DNA from: Phoronis australis
Lineage: Eukaryota; Phoronida; Phoronidae
Reading direction: 5' to 3'
Assembly (NCBI GenBank): GCA_002633005.1
Contig: NMRA01000077.1
Coordinates: forward strand, 1-64,000
DNA length: 64,000 nucleotides
Part shown: positions 10,016-22,615 of the stretch, one piece after another
How positions within the stretch are numbered: the first letter of the stretch is position 1
Layout: each line of letters starts with the position of its first letter
Translations under genes and position numbers: made by a program
The notes under the pieces: model-generated
What the model saw: only the letters and a program-made list of their open reading frames with translations
What the model was told of the DNA's origin: nothing
Database searches by the model: none

Positions 10016-11840
10016 AATCGAAATTCCACTTCTGTGACCTCACATCCTCGGTCAATTGGAAACCTAAACAACGTCCGTCGGGCGGAACGCCCAGAGCGTG
10101 AGGACTTTTAGTGCTACCACAGCCACTGAGGACTACCTACTGGTGTTAAAGGACAACTCGAACAGTGCAGACTTTGTAATGGACATTTTATTTAATAGTA
10201 TTGCAACTAATTTCATTCTCGGCACGCAGGCTGACATTACCATTGTCTCGGAGCACACAGCTCACGCATTAAGTTTGAAATTGAAGCCGAGTAGCCGGCA
10301 TGTTTTTGGTTACAATCAGGTAGAAATTAAATTGTTAGGTGAATGTATTGTTCAAGCATTGTGGCGTGATCAATCTTTTCAGATACCTTTGGTGGTTGCC
10401 ATGGGTAAAGTTCGCATTGATCCACAGGCTCAGCCATTTTTTCACAAAGCACGTCAGATGCAGAAACTGATCGCTTAGTGGATGAGGGCATTCTAAAACC
10501 TGTATATTACTCCACATGGGGATCACCATTATTGAACATAGTCAAGTCGAATGGACAGATTAGAATGTGTGGAGATTACANTAGATGAGCAACAGTACCA
10601 GATACCCACTCCAGAAGATCTGTTTAATGCTCTCTTTGGTGGTGGTGTTTTCAGTAAGATTGATTCAAGACAGGCCTATCTGCAATTAGAAGTTGATGCC
10701 CAATCACGTAAATTGTTGACGCTTAACACGTTGAGAGGTCTGTATGAACCACAGCGTCTACAGTTTGGAGTAGCGTCCGCTCTACACATTTTCGAAAGGG
10801 TTATGGGGTCCGTGCTTCTTGGTATTTAAGGGGTCGTAGTTTATCTTGACGACATTTGTATTGCTTCCAAGTCTGTGGAGTCACATTTCAGAACATTAGG
10901 TTTGGTCCTTGCTAGACTCAAGCAGCACAGGGTGAAGGCACACCGGGCCAAGAGTGAGTTCATGAAGCGGAGTGTAGATTATTTGGGCCACATGATTGAT
11001 AAAACGGGCGCTCATCCCACGCAAGAGAAGATTGAAGCAATCGTAAATCCCCCAAACCCACGGATGTAAAAATTCTTTCTTAGGTTTTGTGCAGTTTTAT
11101 GCGAAATATATGAAACCTCCCACAGGAAATTTGGCTACCATTTTGCACACATTGCATTTGCTTTTAAGGAAGGGAACAAAATTTCAGTGGAAGGATTGCC
11201 AAATGGCGTTTAACATATGCAAATCTCTTATGACATCCGATAAGGTTTTAGTGCAGTACGACACTCGCACACCGGTAGTGTTGTCTTGTGATGCGTCAGA
11301 AGTACATGTAGGTGTCGGTAGTGTACTCAGTCATGTTATGGATAATGGCGATGAGCAACCCATTGCCACGGCTAGTCGAAAGCTAAACGACAGTGAGAAA
11401 AACTATTATCAGATCGAGCGTGAAGCTTTGTCCATTACTTTTGGAATCAAGAAATTCCAACAGTATTTAATGGGTCGACGTTTTACAATTGTGACTAACC
11501 ATAAAGCTCTGGTTAAGATTTTTGGACCCAAAACTGGAATTCTAAAAATGGTATCTTCTCGACTTCAGAGATGGGCTTTGATTTTAGGTGCTTTTACCTA
11601 CGATGTCAAGTTCAGGAATTCTAAGGAACATGGTAACGCAGATTGCTTGTCTCGCTTACCTTTAGAATTGACTGATGTTGCCATGGAAACTGGTATTTTC
11701 CGAGTTTCGGATAAAGAATCTCTACCCTTGAAGGCTAATGACATTGCTAGTAAGTCCCATTAAGTGTTGGCTCAAGCCTATCAGTTCACTCTTAAGGGTT
11801 GGCTTAATTTTTGTCCAGATGAGGATTTGAGGCCATATTA

Positions 11841-12795
11841 CAGTGGCGGATCTAGGATATCACAAGGGGGAGGGCAACATTTTGTCTGTAAACATTTTGC
11901 GCAAAGCACGATTAAAGATGCACATAGAACCGAGTGGGGGAGGTCGGGAGGGGGGTTTGCCAGGAAATTTTTTTTCTGTTTTTCCACTAAAAATCAAGCA
12001 TCTTCCTTGATTCCTGAAGTATTATCCAAAAAAAACGGAAAATGTGAAACACTGCAATTATCGCAGATTCGAACACACGACCCGGCGGATAGAGCGCGCG
12101 TGCTTTACCTCTGCACCACTACGATTTCACTCGTAATTTGATTCTAAGAGACTTACTGTTTTATGGTCCACAGGGTTTGCGCGCGAAACCTACTTCTTTT
12201 TGTAATGTTTATTTCACTTTTTATATTTTGTACAATCAGTTTCGTAACAAATTTGTTGTAATTCAATTGCCCAAAAGACCAAATCCGTTTTTTGTGTTGG
12301 CATTAATGACGCGATTGCTTTGGAAATTGTCTTAAGTTAAGGTTTGACAAAGAGAGAATTATGAGTTTCTGAGCGATTCACTAAGGCCTCGATTAAAATT
12401 CACATCTTACCAGCAGCTTCTGTTGTTTCATCGTCACTGAGATTCCATTTTCTTTAAAAAAATGAAGTAATTTTCTTCATTGCACAGTGAAGCAGACGAC
12501 GGAAACGGGGTCGTAGTGCGCAGCGACACTGCCGGTCATCTGGGATATCGGGGGAGAGCCTATATTTAGCCATAGTTCCGTTACGATTGCGCCGTGTTCC
12601 GAATTTGACACTTGAAATTGGATCTGAGCCCCCCCCCCAAACACCAAAAGTGCACACATTTAAATGTTGTTTCAGCCGTATAATGTTAATTACCGGGGTT
12701 ATGTGATAAACTTCACATTTCCCTACGCTCTTGCTGTTTTTTTTGCGGCAGCCAAGGGGGGGGGGGGCTGGCTCCCCTCCTTAAATCCGCCTATG
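11841..12795. mobile_element. 955-bp non-autonomous DNA transposon inserted in Gypsy pol (5-bp TSD, hAT-like termini)
   Basis: The element begins cagtggcggatctagg and ends with the inverted terminus aaatccgcctatg. It is flanked by the 5-bp duplication TATTA (11836-11840 and 12796-12800). Removing the element and one TSD keeps the pol frame open across the site, which confirms the boundaries. It has no transposase. The copies at 41521-41806 (own TSD ATAAA) and 51265-51604 (inverted) share both ends and the subterminal sequence. The 5-bp TSD and CAG terminus suggest a hAT-type source, but this is inference. Confidence 0.9.
12060..12125 (-). other. tRNA-like sequence inside the 955-bp transposon
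   Basis: On the minus strand gtggtgcagaggtaaagcac resembles a tRNA D arm/A box and gtgttcgaatctgc a T arm/B box, about 30 nt apart. The anticodon stem does not pair well. It is probably a tRNA pseudogene or SINE head carried by the element, not a functional tRNA. Confidence 0.35.
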
Positions 12796-14129
12796 TATTA
12801 TACTCGCAAAGACGAGTTATTGGTTTATAAGGGTTGTCTGTTGTGGGGCTTAGGAGTTGTTATCCCTACTGAACTCAGGAAACAAATTTTAAGTGAACTG
12901 CATTTTGAACATCCTTGTATTTCCCGAATGAAGGCCTTAGAGCGTAGTCATGTGTGGTGACCTAAGATTGATAAATCAATTGAGGATGTTGTTAGTTCGT
13001 GTGATGCGTGTCTGCATTCACGCAATGCTCCTTCCTGTTATAATTTGCCTTGGCCTCGTTCGACTAGAATTTGGAAACGTATACATATAGATTATGCTGA
13101 AAAGGAAGGACAGTGCTTTCTTATTATAGTAGAGACCTATTATAGATGGCCTGAAGTTTTCGCCATGAGTAGTATTACTGCTGAAAAGATTATTGACATT
13201 CTCAGACGTTTATTCGCGGCTTATGGTGTGCCGGAACAAGTAGTTTCCGATAATGGACCTCAGTTTACGTCGGCTAATTTTCGTACTTTTCTTAAGTTGA
13301 ATGGCTCTAAACAAATTTTCGTACCTCCTTACTATTCAGCCCCAAATGGCAGTACAGAAAGAGGGGTTCAGACTATTAAGCAAGCTTTGTTCCTTCTGAT
13401 TCACTATAACAAAGCATACAGTACTCTTAATCACAGGTTATGTACTTTTTTGATGAGTTATCGTAACCCACCACACAGTGTCTCGGGTAAAACTCCAGCG
13501 GAGTTATTTTTGAAACGAGAACCCAGAACTCGTTTTATCTTGTTGAAGCCAGCCCTACAGAGTCTATTGAATGCCTATACTGTAGATGTTAGCAGTAAAT
13601 TGAGAACTTTGGTGGAAATGTTTCAACCTGTTTTGGTAAGAAACCTCAATAAGGACAGAGAGAAGTTGATCAAAGGTAGTATTGTGAAAGTGTGTGGAGC
13701 ATTTGCGTATCTGGTTAAGGCCCAGGTCAAAGTTAGATTTTCATCATCTGATTGGTCTTTCAGATGATGTGAAGGTAGATGACGAGTCAATGTCAAGTCA
13801 GTCAGATGAAACCGAATTGCCAGTTCCTGTCTTTGGACACAGAACCCAAAACAGTTGTGGAACCGTCAAATTTGGACATTCCTGTTGACTCCTCATCCAC
13901 AATTCCTGTTCCCACAACAGAAAGGACTCAGGGTGATGTTACTGCTGGTGTTTCGAACTTGCCGTTCATTGTACCCACAGTAACCCCAGTTGCTGTACCA
14001 TTACGTCACAGTGCACGAGTCCCTAAACCCCCATATCGTTTGACATATTCCAAGTGAGTTATAGATTCGTGAACTGTGCTGTTGTTAGTTTTTGTTTTCG
14101 ATTTCCTTCAAATAAGTGTGGGGAAATGT

Positions 14130-14302
14130 TGTGAACTGTTAAGTGGCTGTCACTAGCGCCACGGTCAATGTTATGAGTTAGTGGGTTATCTATCTCCCCT
14201 GGACTGTGACCCAATTTCATGAGTTACCCACAATTCTGTGTGTCCTGTTCCTGTCTCGGTTTCTACATTCAGTTTACTTTAATCCAACGACATCTGACCA
14301 CA
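14130..14302 (+). repeat. 3' LTR of Gypsy element
   Basis: The start tgtgaactgttaagtggctg and the end cgacatctgaccaca match the 5' LTR. It has an extra middle block (ttatgagttagtgggttat) and lacks the gatgaataaac block of the 5' LTR. Confidence 0.85.
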
Positions 14303-14399
14303 TTATATACTATTGTAATATATATTACTGGGGGAGAAAGCCCCACACACTTCCCAGTCGGTCGCTTTATCGTTTCCCAAATGTGGCGCCACCTGTTGA

Positions 14400-14478
14400 A
14401 ATTTCCTGGCTATGCCAGTGATGATAGTATCAGGTTCTGTACAAACTACAGAAAATTTAATGCTAGTGTTTTACTATG
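14400..14478 (+). pseudogene. Short remnant of a second Gypsy-type reverse transcriptase
   Basis: The frame reads DDSIRFCTNYRKFNAS, matching the conserved Gypsy RT block usually written DGSxRFCxDYRKLNA. It lies just outside the 3' LTR and is followed by a stop. It is too short to say more. Confidence 0.35.
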
Positions 14479-17072
14479 AAAAGGATGGCTATGGGAGAGG
14501 AAAGGGTTAGATGCATAACGTAGCTGTAGTGAATCTTCGGTGATTGGGCGCCTGCTATTCAGTGAAGCCCACTAAGGAACAAGTTGAGACCAGTTACATA
14601 GTGGTAAATAGTCCATATAAAAATAGAGCATGTTTAAAAGAAAGGTTATTCATAGAATCCTTGAGGACTTTAATTCCGATGGAATCTGGAAGCCAGATGA
14701 CAAGTCTGAACGATAGATCTGAATACAACTAGTTACTTTATAGGATGCTACATTGTTCATTTCACACTCCTTGTGCTTTCAGTGTCCCCTTCTAAGATAT
14801 TTCCCATAGCGCACTGCCATAGAAGGTGTTTACTGAGTAAAACACTCACTGGGTGATTTTTCACCTTCAGCTTCCCCATAAGAGGGTGTTTCTTTAGTCT
14901 GGCATAATCCTCTATCAAAAGAAGCATGTTCCACTTGAAACAACAGGTGTGTGTATTTTTAATGTTTCCTAGTTAGAAAATTCTTTTTGACAACATTGGG
15001 TCCTCGCGCCACGTCTACGCCTGAAATTTCCCGCGAAGGTGAACAATATCTGCGTGTAATATGTGACAAGTCAAATGACTTAAAATTTTTAGAGTAAGGG
15101 GCTGATTGAAGTTCGCACCCGTGCAGATACCGTTCACCACATAGGGGAAATTTGAGGCTACGATATTAACCGAGGTGTAGCGAATGCCCTTTCAAGTGAA
15201 AGTTATCAATGCTTGCGCTAACTGAAGTCGTGCGGCCAATCAGTCTCCACTTTGAAAGTCATGTAACTTGCCATACAACTGAATTTGCGCACGCACAGGC
15301 TAAATTCACCTGTGAGGGGCAATTTTAGACCACAAAATTACCCAGTCTGTTCCGAATGGCAAGGGTCGTCGAATTGTGCGGGAGCCCTAGTTCGACAGAA
15401 GGCAATGGGAAGCAAAGTTTATGCTGACGGGGGTAGCTCGAGAATTTTGGTGATCTGGAGGGTCGAAAATTGTGGTGTGCTGGAGAGTGAATACTTTGTC
15501 GACCTGGAAGAGATGAATTTAAGGGGCAGTTCAAATTAGCAGTGCCCTGTAGACTTCTGATAGCTCAGGGCCTTGGAAATATAAATTTGAGTACCTTCCT
15601 TCATCACTTCCACTCACAGAATAAACAAACCACAGTGATTTCCATTATTGATTATTTTAATGTTTCGCTGGTAACAAGACTTTGTTTTCCATCAATACCT
15701 TAATGAAAAAAAAACTATTTCTAAGACAGTAAAACTGTGACAGTGCAGCGTGAGTGTCCAGCTGTGTAATTCATGGATACCAACTGCTGTTACTGTTCTA
15801 TTGTACTAGACTGGAGAAAGCAACTGAAGTGAAAAATAAGAGTCCAGTCTAAATTCATGTTTATGTTTCTTATAACGAGTCGGTAATTACATTTGTTGCA
15901 CCTAAACTTGTTGATAATATCGCAACTTAAATAGGTATCATCACCAGAGTGATTCGACGTTTCCTTTACATGATGTGTTTATTATGCAAGCACGCTTGCG
16001 CCTACTTCATAGATAATGCGTACACATATAAATATGTGGGCGCATAATAAAAATTGCCAGGTGCCAGCCAATGAAAACAGCCGTTACATTAAGCTGCACC
16101 GATGGTTTCAAAGTGTGAGACCCCAAGAACCAAGTTATCATGGCACGTACCGAGTTCACTAGATTGATCGCGTGGCGCTCAAGCGATCAAGCTACGGAAC
16201 ACTGTGTAGATTTTTGAGCGCAAAAGTAAGATAATACACGCTTATGTTGGCTTATGTAGTAAATAACACACTTCGCTACTGCCCGAGACCTGGGACACGT
16301 TTCATGAAAGCTGACTTCAATCTTACGACTTAGGACCGAAAATCGGGTTAAGTTAAGGCTGAAGACGAAAATTCTGAAAAGATCGGTTCATGAACACAAA
16401 ATCCGTTGTTGATCTTCGTTCTTGACTTTACTCCTTTACTCCTTTTACTCGAGTTTGGTAGTGTCTGAGCATACAAATTACGCTTTGGCCACCTGTCGCG
16501 AATTCACAAAACTAAACGAGGCTGTGGGTGAAATGCGATTTCAAGAATGATCATGTCCTTAAATTTCTAAGTGGGGGTTTATTTACAAAATTTTCACCAC
16601 AACTAGGATTTCCCTTGCTTGAGAATATCCTGATATGGCTGGAAAATGTCATTTCAAGGGTGCTGATAAGTCGCATTGCGTTGTCTCTACGTCCTTTGTC
16701 AGTTCTCGAATTGAAAGCAGGTCATTTTCAATTTGACATTGTTTAGAGACAGTAGATTGTGAAAAACATTAGCGAAATTTGTTCTTAAACAGTTTACAGT
16801 AATGATAGTCCTAAGTTTTGGTCATTTAGACCAATAACTGAGATAGGGGTGAGGGAAAGCTGAGACCAATTTTACAACGCTAAGTTGTAGATAAGAATCC
16901 ATTTCTAAATATTTCTGCACGGTATAAGGCAAATCTTTCTACTCGACGCTACTCGTTTGTCTAAGAGCTCTTTTAACTGATGTATGAATTCTTTGTCACA
17001 AATGAAGACCGTCGCAGATGCGCAGACTTGGGTCATTGCCAAAGATTTTAGTTTACAAAAGTGGCCGCAGTG
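14479..17072. other. No gene recognised; probable 3' flank of the LU gene
   Basis: Short open frames only. A minus-strand AATAAA (16578-16583), about 490 nt beyond the LU stop codon, could be its polyadenylation signal. Confidence 0.35.
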
Positions 17073-17293
17073 TCAAATTATGAAGTATATTAGAAGCGAG
17101 AATCCCCACAGCCAGTTGAACCTCGCTCGTGCGCTTCCGTTCTCGTTGCAGTATTCCGTGAAGCAACAGTCAGTACATATCCAACTTGGTTTATTTTTGT
17201 CGCAGGGATGAGTCAGCCGTGTCTGATTGATTTGTCGATAACATGCTTCTTTCTTACTGCACCGTTTGGTAATGAACATCTTTTCACTTACGT
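17073..17293 (-). CDS. Ly6/uPAR (LU) domain protein, exon 3: C-terminal half plus GPI-anchor tail
   Basis: The exon starts after a textbook acceptor (tattttcattgcag) in phase 1 and ends at TGA (17075-17073). It supplies the later cysteines of a three-finger fold, including RCSKKEAC, PCDKNKP and the diagnostic CC-x4-CN signature in CTDCCFTEYCNENG. It closes with a short Ser/Ala/Arg linker and a hydrophobic end, FNWLWGFSLLIYFII, the layout of a GPI-attachment signal; the cleavage site would be near the Asn-Gly-Ser. The product would sit on the outer face of the plasma membrane or be secreted. LU proteins modulate receptors, ion channels, adhesion or gamete recognition; which role applies here cannot be told. 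It pairs in phase with 23844-23972. Confidence 0.78.
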
Positions 17294-18947
17294 CTGCAAT
17301 GAAAATATGAACCAGTAGTAGCACGCACTCAGTGAAATATATCCATACTGCAAGGTCTGTCTCTTTACTATAATTTTAGCAAATGCCAACTTGTTATGAT
17401 CTCCGAAATAAGTGAAGAATTACCGCAAGTCAAGACAAGCAACCCCAATTTGCATCAGCTAATTATATTCTCAGAAGCAGTCCATCGTGGAATTTTAACA
17501 GACAAATGGTCTAGCACCGGCTACTTAATATCTGAATTTATCGCAGACTCTGTGACTCGTTTAATTTCAGTAATGAGGATGAAAACTAATGAGTAATATC
17601 AGTTATTGTGGAAGCATCTTTGATAATCTTTTTTTGTTTGTACCGCTAACGGCTATGGAAAACATGGCCATATGTAGACAGGCACCATTTCGATCACCGA
17701 TTTCTCTAACTTGAAGGTATGTGGACCATATCTAGATTTCATGCTTTGCAAGAAGAGCAGTTTTGAGCTTCATTACTACTTGGGAGATTTTTATAAAAAA
17801 AAGTATTTCTAAACATGTGATCGGAGGAATTCACTCAGGTTGATTAGAAGACCCAGTAGGCCTATGGACTGATCTCTTGCCCTTTGCAAAGGTAGAAAAA
17901 TGCAATGTAGGCCTAGAGCTGACCTAGATATACACAAAAATAACATACTGTAAATAATAATAGATAACAAAAAGTATAACTAATTTAAAAACGTTTTTAA
18001 ATACGAAAAAATAACAGGTAATTTGAGCCGTTTTGGGTGTCACACTTCAGTCGTTTCTAAAGTAAGGATGAGCCTATTCACTCGAAGATTCGACGTTTTA
18101 CTACCAGCTTGTTGCATTCTTCACCAAGCGCTGACCTCGACTGAGATCTATGGCATCATAGATACTCGTAAAGAGATTCGCGACTCCGTCAAATCTCGCG
18201 GCCTGACGCAAAAGTACGTGAGCAAAATTTCCGATCTCAGGGCGTAGTATACATGTAGTAAGCAAGGTAACGAAGGTTTTTATTTCGCGTACTTCAAGGA
18301 AATTTTTGAGTTTGAAACTAATTTGGTGTGTATAATGCAAACTAGATCGCGTCTGCCAGCCATTCTAATCGGATTATTGCTACGAAACGCGCCGGAACTA
18401 ACTTGACAAGTTGTTGTTGATCGGCCTGAATGCTGCGACAGTTCAACACAAGAATCGAGGCGGTTGGCCCAGTGAAAAGGCCGAGTTAATTGAATAAATG
18501 TTTTCATCTAGTTGAATTCGCAGTCGTTTAGGATGAAATTTAGTTTGCATCTTGTGATTTTGTAGGAATTTTGGCTCGACCTAAATGTAATAGTTTCTCA
18601 TTCGTCACTACGTCTACAATTATACATAAGCCATAGCAAACCAATATGGCCAAAATTCAGCAATAGCGAAAGTTTGCCATTTTTCATGATATTCAGAAGC
18701 TCATATCTTTTAGCATACAAAGTGGTGGAAAATGAAAGATATGTTAACGAAATAATTAATCTTTCTTCTTTCTATTGATATCCCTTTCAACATATAGGAG
18801 CATTGATGAATGTTTTTGAAAATCGAAGTATTGCAATTTTTCACTCACAGGTAAATTCTAGTGACTTATACTATAAAGTGTGGAAGAAGATCAACTTTCA
18901 GTTGCTAAATGGCCGTTACTGAAGCGATTTTAATGATATGTTTATCC
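17294..18947. other. LU gene intron 2 (part), no other feature recognised
   Basis: Intronic in the proposed minus-strand gene. No repeat or exon recognised. Confidence 0.4.
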
Positions 18948-19099
18948 AGGGGGAATCCAGGACTTTGTGTTAAGGGGACCAGGGCAGAGTATTAGCCAAG
19001 ATTTTGCTCTTCAGACATTCTCACTCCCGAATTGCTAAATGGAATCGGAGAATTTTTTTTTGGCATGGCCCACTTGCCCCCCCCTCTAAATCCGCCACT
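18948..19099. repeat. Short MITE-like element related to the cagtggcggat family
   Basis: The right end is taaatccgccactg, the inverse of the family terminus, preceded by a C-rich run; the left end is ccagggggaatccagg. About 150 bp, non-coding. A TSD is not clear. Confidence 0.45.
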
Positions 19100-22000
19100 G
19101 ATATCAAAATGTTTGCTAAAAATGATGCCTTAAGTGTACACTTTTTATTTATTTTTTGATAAAAGTATGAGAAAACGTTTTAGGTAATACCTTGTCAGTC
19201 TCTCACCTGGTAAAATCCTGAAATTGTAGCCCCAACGTCACAATTACTAATCACGTCCTAATCCATTCCTTATCCGTTTTTCCCTTCATCTCACCATTTC
19301 CATTTAGGAACACTTCCAAAAAAGGTAAATTCAGTCATTTTTCAAGAATAATGTTGACCTTTCCAGGGTTCAAACTAAACTCAAACTTGATCAAATGTAT
19401 TAAACAGAACCAGTCAAAACTTCTCTAAATTACATAAAGTGGCCAAATTGGTGAAATATTTTCATTAAAATAGCACAGAATATTTTTAAAATTCAATTTA
19501 TCTTCAGTTTTGGGTATAGATTTAGTCTTTTCTATTTTATTAAAAAATATTTTTGTTACTTTTCTACCTCCTGGTGGTGCAGAGATCAGTTTCATTAAGA
19601 AAATACATTTTGCATTAACATAATTGTTTATTCAAATGCTGCAGTGCATCAAAACCGTTTAGAATACGAGTATGCATTCTTTGGATGGTCACCAACACAA
19701 CACCTCTCAATTCCTATATTATTTGACAAGAATGAAATTGATTTAAATTTCGTTGAAATTTTAGGGTCTAATTTAGTTTTGAACATACTCATTTTTCATC
19801 ATATGGTGTGTAACTTAAGATTGTGTAAACATTGATCTTACTTGGGGAAAAAGAATAATTCATATAACCTCAAAGATTTTTAAATAAACGGCAAAATACT
19901 CTGAAAAAAACTAGGTTTCTGTTTTTTGCTCTTTTTGAACTCATTTGTTACACAAGTTTCATTTCTAGAATTGTTTTAAAATATTTTTGAACAAAATAAA
20001 TATTTTCACAGAACCATAGAAATTCTTGAAGTGTTTTGTCATTTTCAAAGTGGTTTGGTGACGATGCCATGTTTTAACCTACTTGTTTTAGGAACACAGT
20101 AAGCTATGGATTCCCAGATGTTGTCTAAATTTGCCATTTTTTGTGGCCTGAAATTCTTGGGTGCTGTTTGCTGAAAAAAGGCTATTTTTAGCCTCTAAAA
20201 ATTAAATAACTCGAGAGCCGCCTAAACGATTTAAAAAATTCAAGAAACTTGGGTAAATGGCACGTCTAAAGCTACCATTTAAGACTATTCAAGTGTTTCT
20301 GATGAAATTTGTATTTGGTTTGCTCTGACAGCTCTATTTTGTAAAACATAGTATGCAAAGGGTGTTTTTGTATTCCCTCTCAGAAATGTAAACAACACTT
20401 TATGTAGTGCTAATACGTTTTTTCCTGTTTGTCATTGTAAAAATCAATTCCACTCTATATTTGTGTTACTTGCCTATCTTCACTTAACAATTGTAAAGTA
20501 AGGCAGTGAAATCCCAGACCCCTGCCGGTAACTTACTCATTGGAAATTGGAATATAAAAAAATGAAAAAAAATGTCTATTTTGTGCGTGCTGCGCTATCT
20601 GATAACCACTAAAAATACGGTTGACAGAAAACATTTCATAACCTGAATCTTTCCCTCTCATGATCTCTGATTTCAAATTTGGTGGTACATGTATTTTGTT
20701 TCAGTTGGTGGTTTTTCTTCTGCAGACAAAAAACTGCATTCCCTTCACCGTGTATAAAGTAGAAAAACTTAATATATAAAAAATGTACTATTCAAGTTTC
20801 CTTGCGAGCATTGAATATCTGTTGGCGTCACAAAACCCTAATGGAAATGACAATGCCGATTGGTCCTTCTAAATTTTGATTTCTTCAGTTCAATAGCAAG
20901 TTATCTCTCCACTACTAAAGTGAATATTTACGCTACGTGCGATACTGGAATTTAGCTCAGTTTTTTGTTTAAAAAGCCATAGAAGAGTCTTGGGGAAAAG
21001 TTCACTTTTACAAAATCACGTTCCAGATAAAACTCTTAGTACCATATTACTTTACAGATATTCTATGTATTCGTGATATTTACAGCCTATCCTTTTTATT
21101 TAGAGGATGTTCACACACTGAAAGCGAGAGATGGACATTAGGTTTTATTGAACATGCTTACCTTCATAATCAAAAGAATCACTCGTCAACATACCGTGGA
21201 GAATACGTCAAATCAGTCGACATGGAGAGCACGATGTGCTGCGATTGAAAATATTGGGAGTCCATTTTGATTTCATTCAAGAAGCCCGTTTTGAATGAGC
21301 AGCAAACAGGCTCATGCTGCACTTATTTGCGCGACATTCTTGTTACTCTCTCCATTTGCAAGTCTTTGCAATGTTTCACACCTGCTGTGTCCCATTGTGT
21401 ATTTTACTAGATTTTTCTATTTGGTGGTATTACTGCGTCATTTTATTTCCACTTGAGAATGAAACAAATATGCTTCGAAATATCGTTTGTCTTTTAATCA
21501 TGTCTCTTGGTCAGAATCTTTGTCAATGTTCTGTGTCGAACTTTGTTCCGAGGATACGAATGGTATGGAATAAAGATTGTTAACAGCAACAAGTGTCGTG
21601 TATCGAACCAATTTTGCATCATCGTAACTTTGTTTAGAAGTTGCCTTACAATGTACTTTTGGCCTATGATAGTAGTGGCAGCAAGTTGTTGACACTCAGG
21701 TTTTGAAAATGGTATGTCAATGTTAGTTAGCCTTTGACCCTTCCCCCTGGAACAAAGCTGTGTGAATTACACAAATATTTATTATTAAACATTGTTACAG
21801 ATTCATTTTTGTTGGTTAATACTGGTGCTTATAATTATGAGCTGATTCTTACACGGTACTGAATTTAAACCAACACTAATACTACTTGCAGCAAAAAACT
21901 GTGTAAACACGGGGAATTCAGCTGAAGACGTTCCTGGCGTTTATAACTCATAACATGTCTCGATTACCTTGTGAATGTTTTAAATGACATTCTATTTTTA

Positions 22001-22368
22001 CAAGTCTTAAAAACTATAAAAATCAAGCAATTCGACTCATTAACTAAATCTTGAAACAGGGAACGACCACTCCGTAAACCCGGAAGTTTTCTATCCTGCC
22101 TGTGCATCGCCCTCTCAACGTTAGTGGTTATTTCCCTTGGTTCGCAACATGCTCCACACCCGACGGGAGTTGGTAGTCTCTATTTATAGTCTATGATGGC
22201 ATTCACTCGGCTCATTAGCTTAGCATTCCGGTTACTACTATTAATAATATGACGTTACTAGGTCCAAATCTGTGAGACTATGAGATGGCACTGAGAGGGT
22301 TTGATTCGTCGCTGTTTCAAAAAAGCAAGAACAAGCGAAATGTAATCGAGCTATAGCGACAGGTTCCA
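19100..22368. other. AT-rich intronic sequence of the LU gene
   Basis: No convincing gene. A strong plus-strand acceptor ends at 20725, but only 17 open codons follow. Otherwise low-information A/T-rich DNA. Confidence 0.4.
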
Positions 22369-22615
22369 TTAATATGCGCGCACCCAACCTTTAATATGGG
22401 GGAGGGCTCGAATCTCTGACAAAGTGGACCTCTTGCTAAAAAAAGCAGGAGTACCACCTTCAGGTCTGTGAACAGTGCGTCTGTGCGTTTTTAGTGGACT
22501 TTTGTCTCGTTTTCTCGGATTTTTTGTTTCTGCGAGGCGGACCTTTTTACCCACTTCGCTAAATGGGGGGTTCATACGAGCCTCCCGAGTCCCCCTTGGA
22601 TGCGCGCATGATTAA
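22369..22615. repeat. 247-bp foldback element with imperfect terminal inverted repeats
   Basis: The left arm attaatatgcgcgcaccca and the right arm, which read inverted is attaatcatgcgcgcatcca, are near-perfect inverses. Internal sequence (gggctcgaat...gtggac) resembles the interior of the cagtggcggat transposons at 41521 and 51265, so it may be a related or composite element. Confidence 0.6.

Larger units (their letters stand above)
10098..14057 (+). pseudogene. Gypsy pol: protease, reverse transcriptase, RNase H, integrase (broken)
   Basis: The protease region (10098-10478) has ILGTQADITIV where an active aspartic protease has a DTGAD-like motif, so the catalytic Asp is lost. RT (about 10490-11069) retains KIDSRQAYLQLEV and the YLDD box at 10846-10857; an in-frame stop lies at 10827-10829 and an N at 10581, where several RT codons seem missing. 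A frameshift near 11069 leads to the connection and RNase H (11089-11763; LSCDAS, HKAL). After the inserted transposon come the H2C2 zinc-binding region, with one Trp-to-stop change near 12958-12960, and integrase with all three acidic residues visible: IHIDYA, VSDNGPQFTS and STERGVQTIK. The C-terminal RHSARVPKPPYRL motif ends at 14057 in another frame. Confidence 0.92.
9138..14302 (+). mobile_element. Ty3/Gypsy LTR retrotransposon, both LTRs present, degenerate
   Basis: Related LTRs (9138-9306 and 14130-14302, TG...CA) bracket gag and pol in the order Gag/zinc knuckle, protease, RT, RNase H, integrase. This order defines Ty3/Gypsy rather than Copia. The 5' LTR is followed by ggcgacgaggatggga, as in many invertebrate Gypsy elements, and a purine-rich stretch (gtgtggggaaat) precedes the 3' LTR. 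Pol carries several nonsense codons, a frameshift, a lost protease motif and a 955-bp DNA transposon at 11841-12795. No env-like ORF is present. No matching target-site duplication was seen. Confidence 0.95.

Noticed and set aside
20726-20779. Short plus-strand terminal exon after a strong pyrimidine-rich acceptor
   Set aside because: Only 17 codons to a stop in AT-rich DNA, no partner and no motif.
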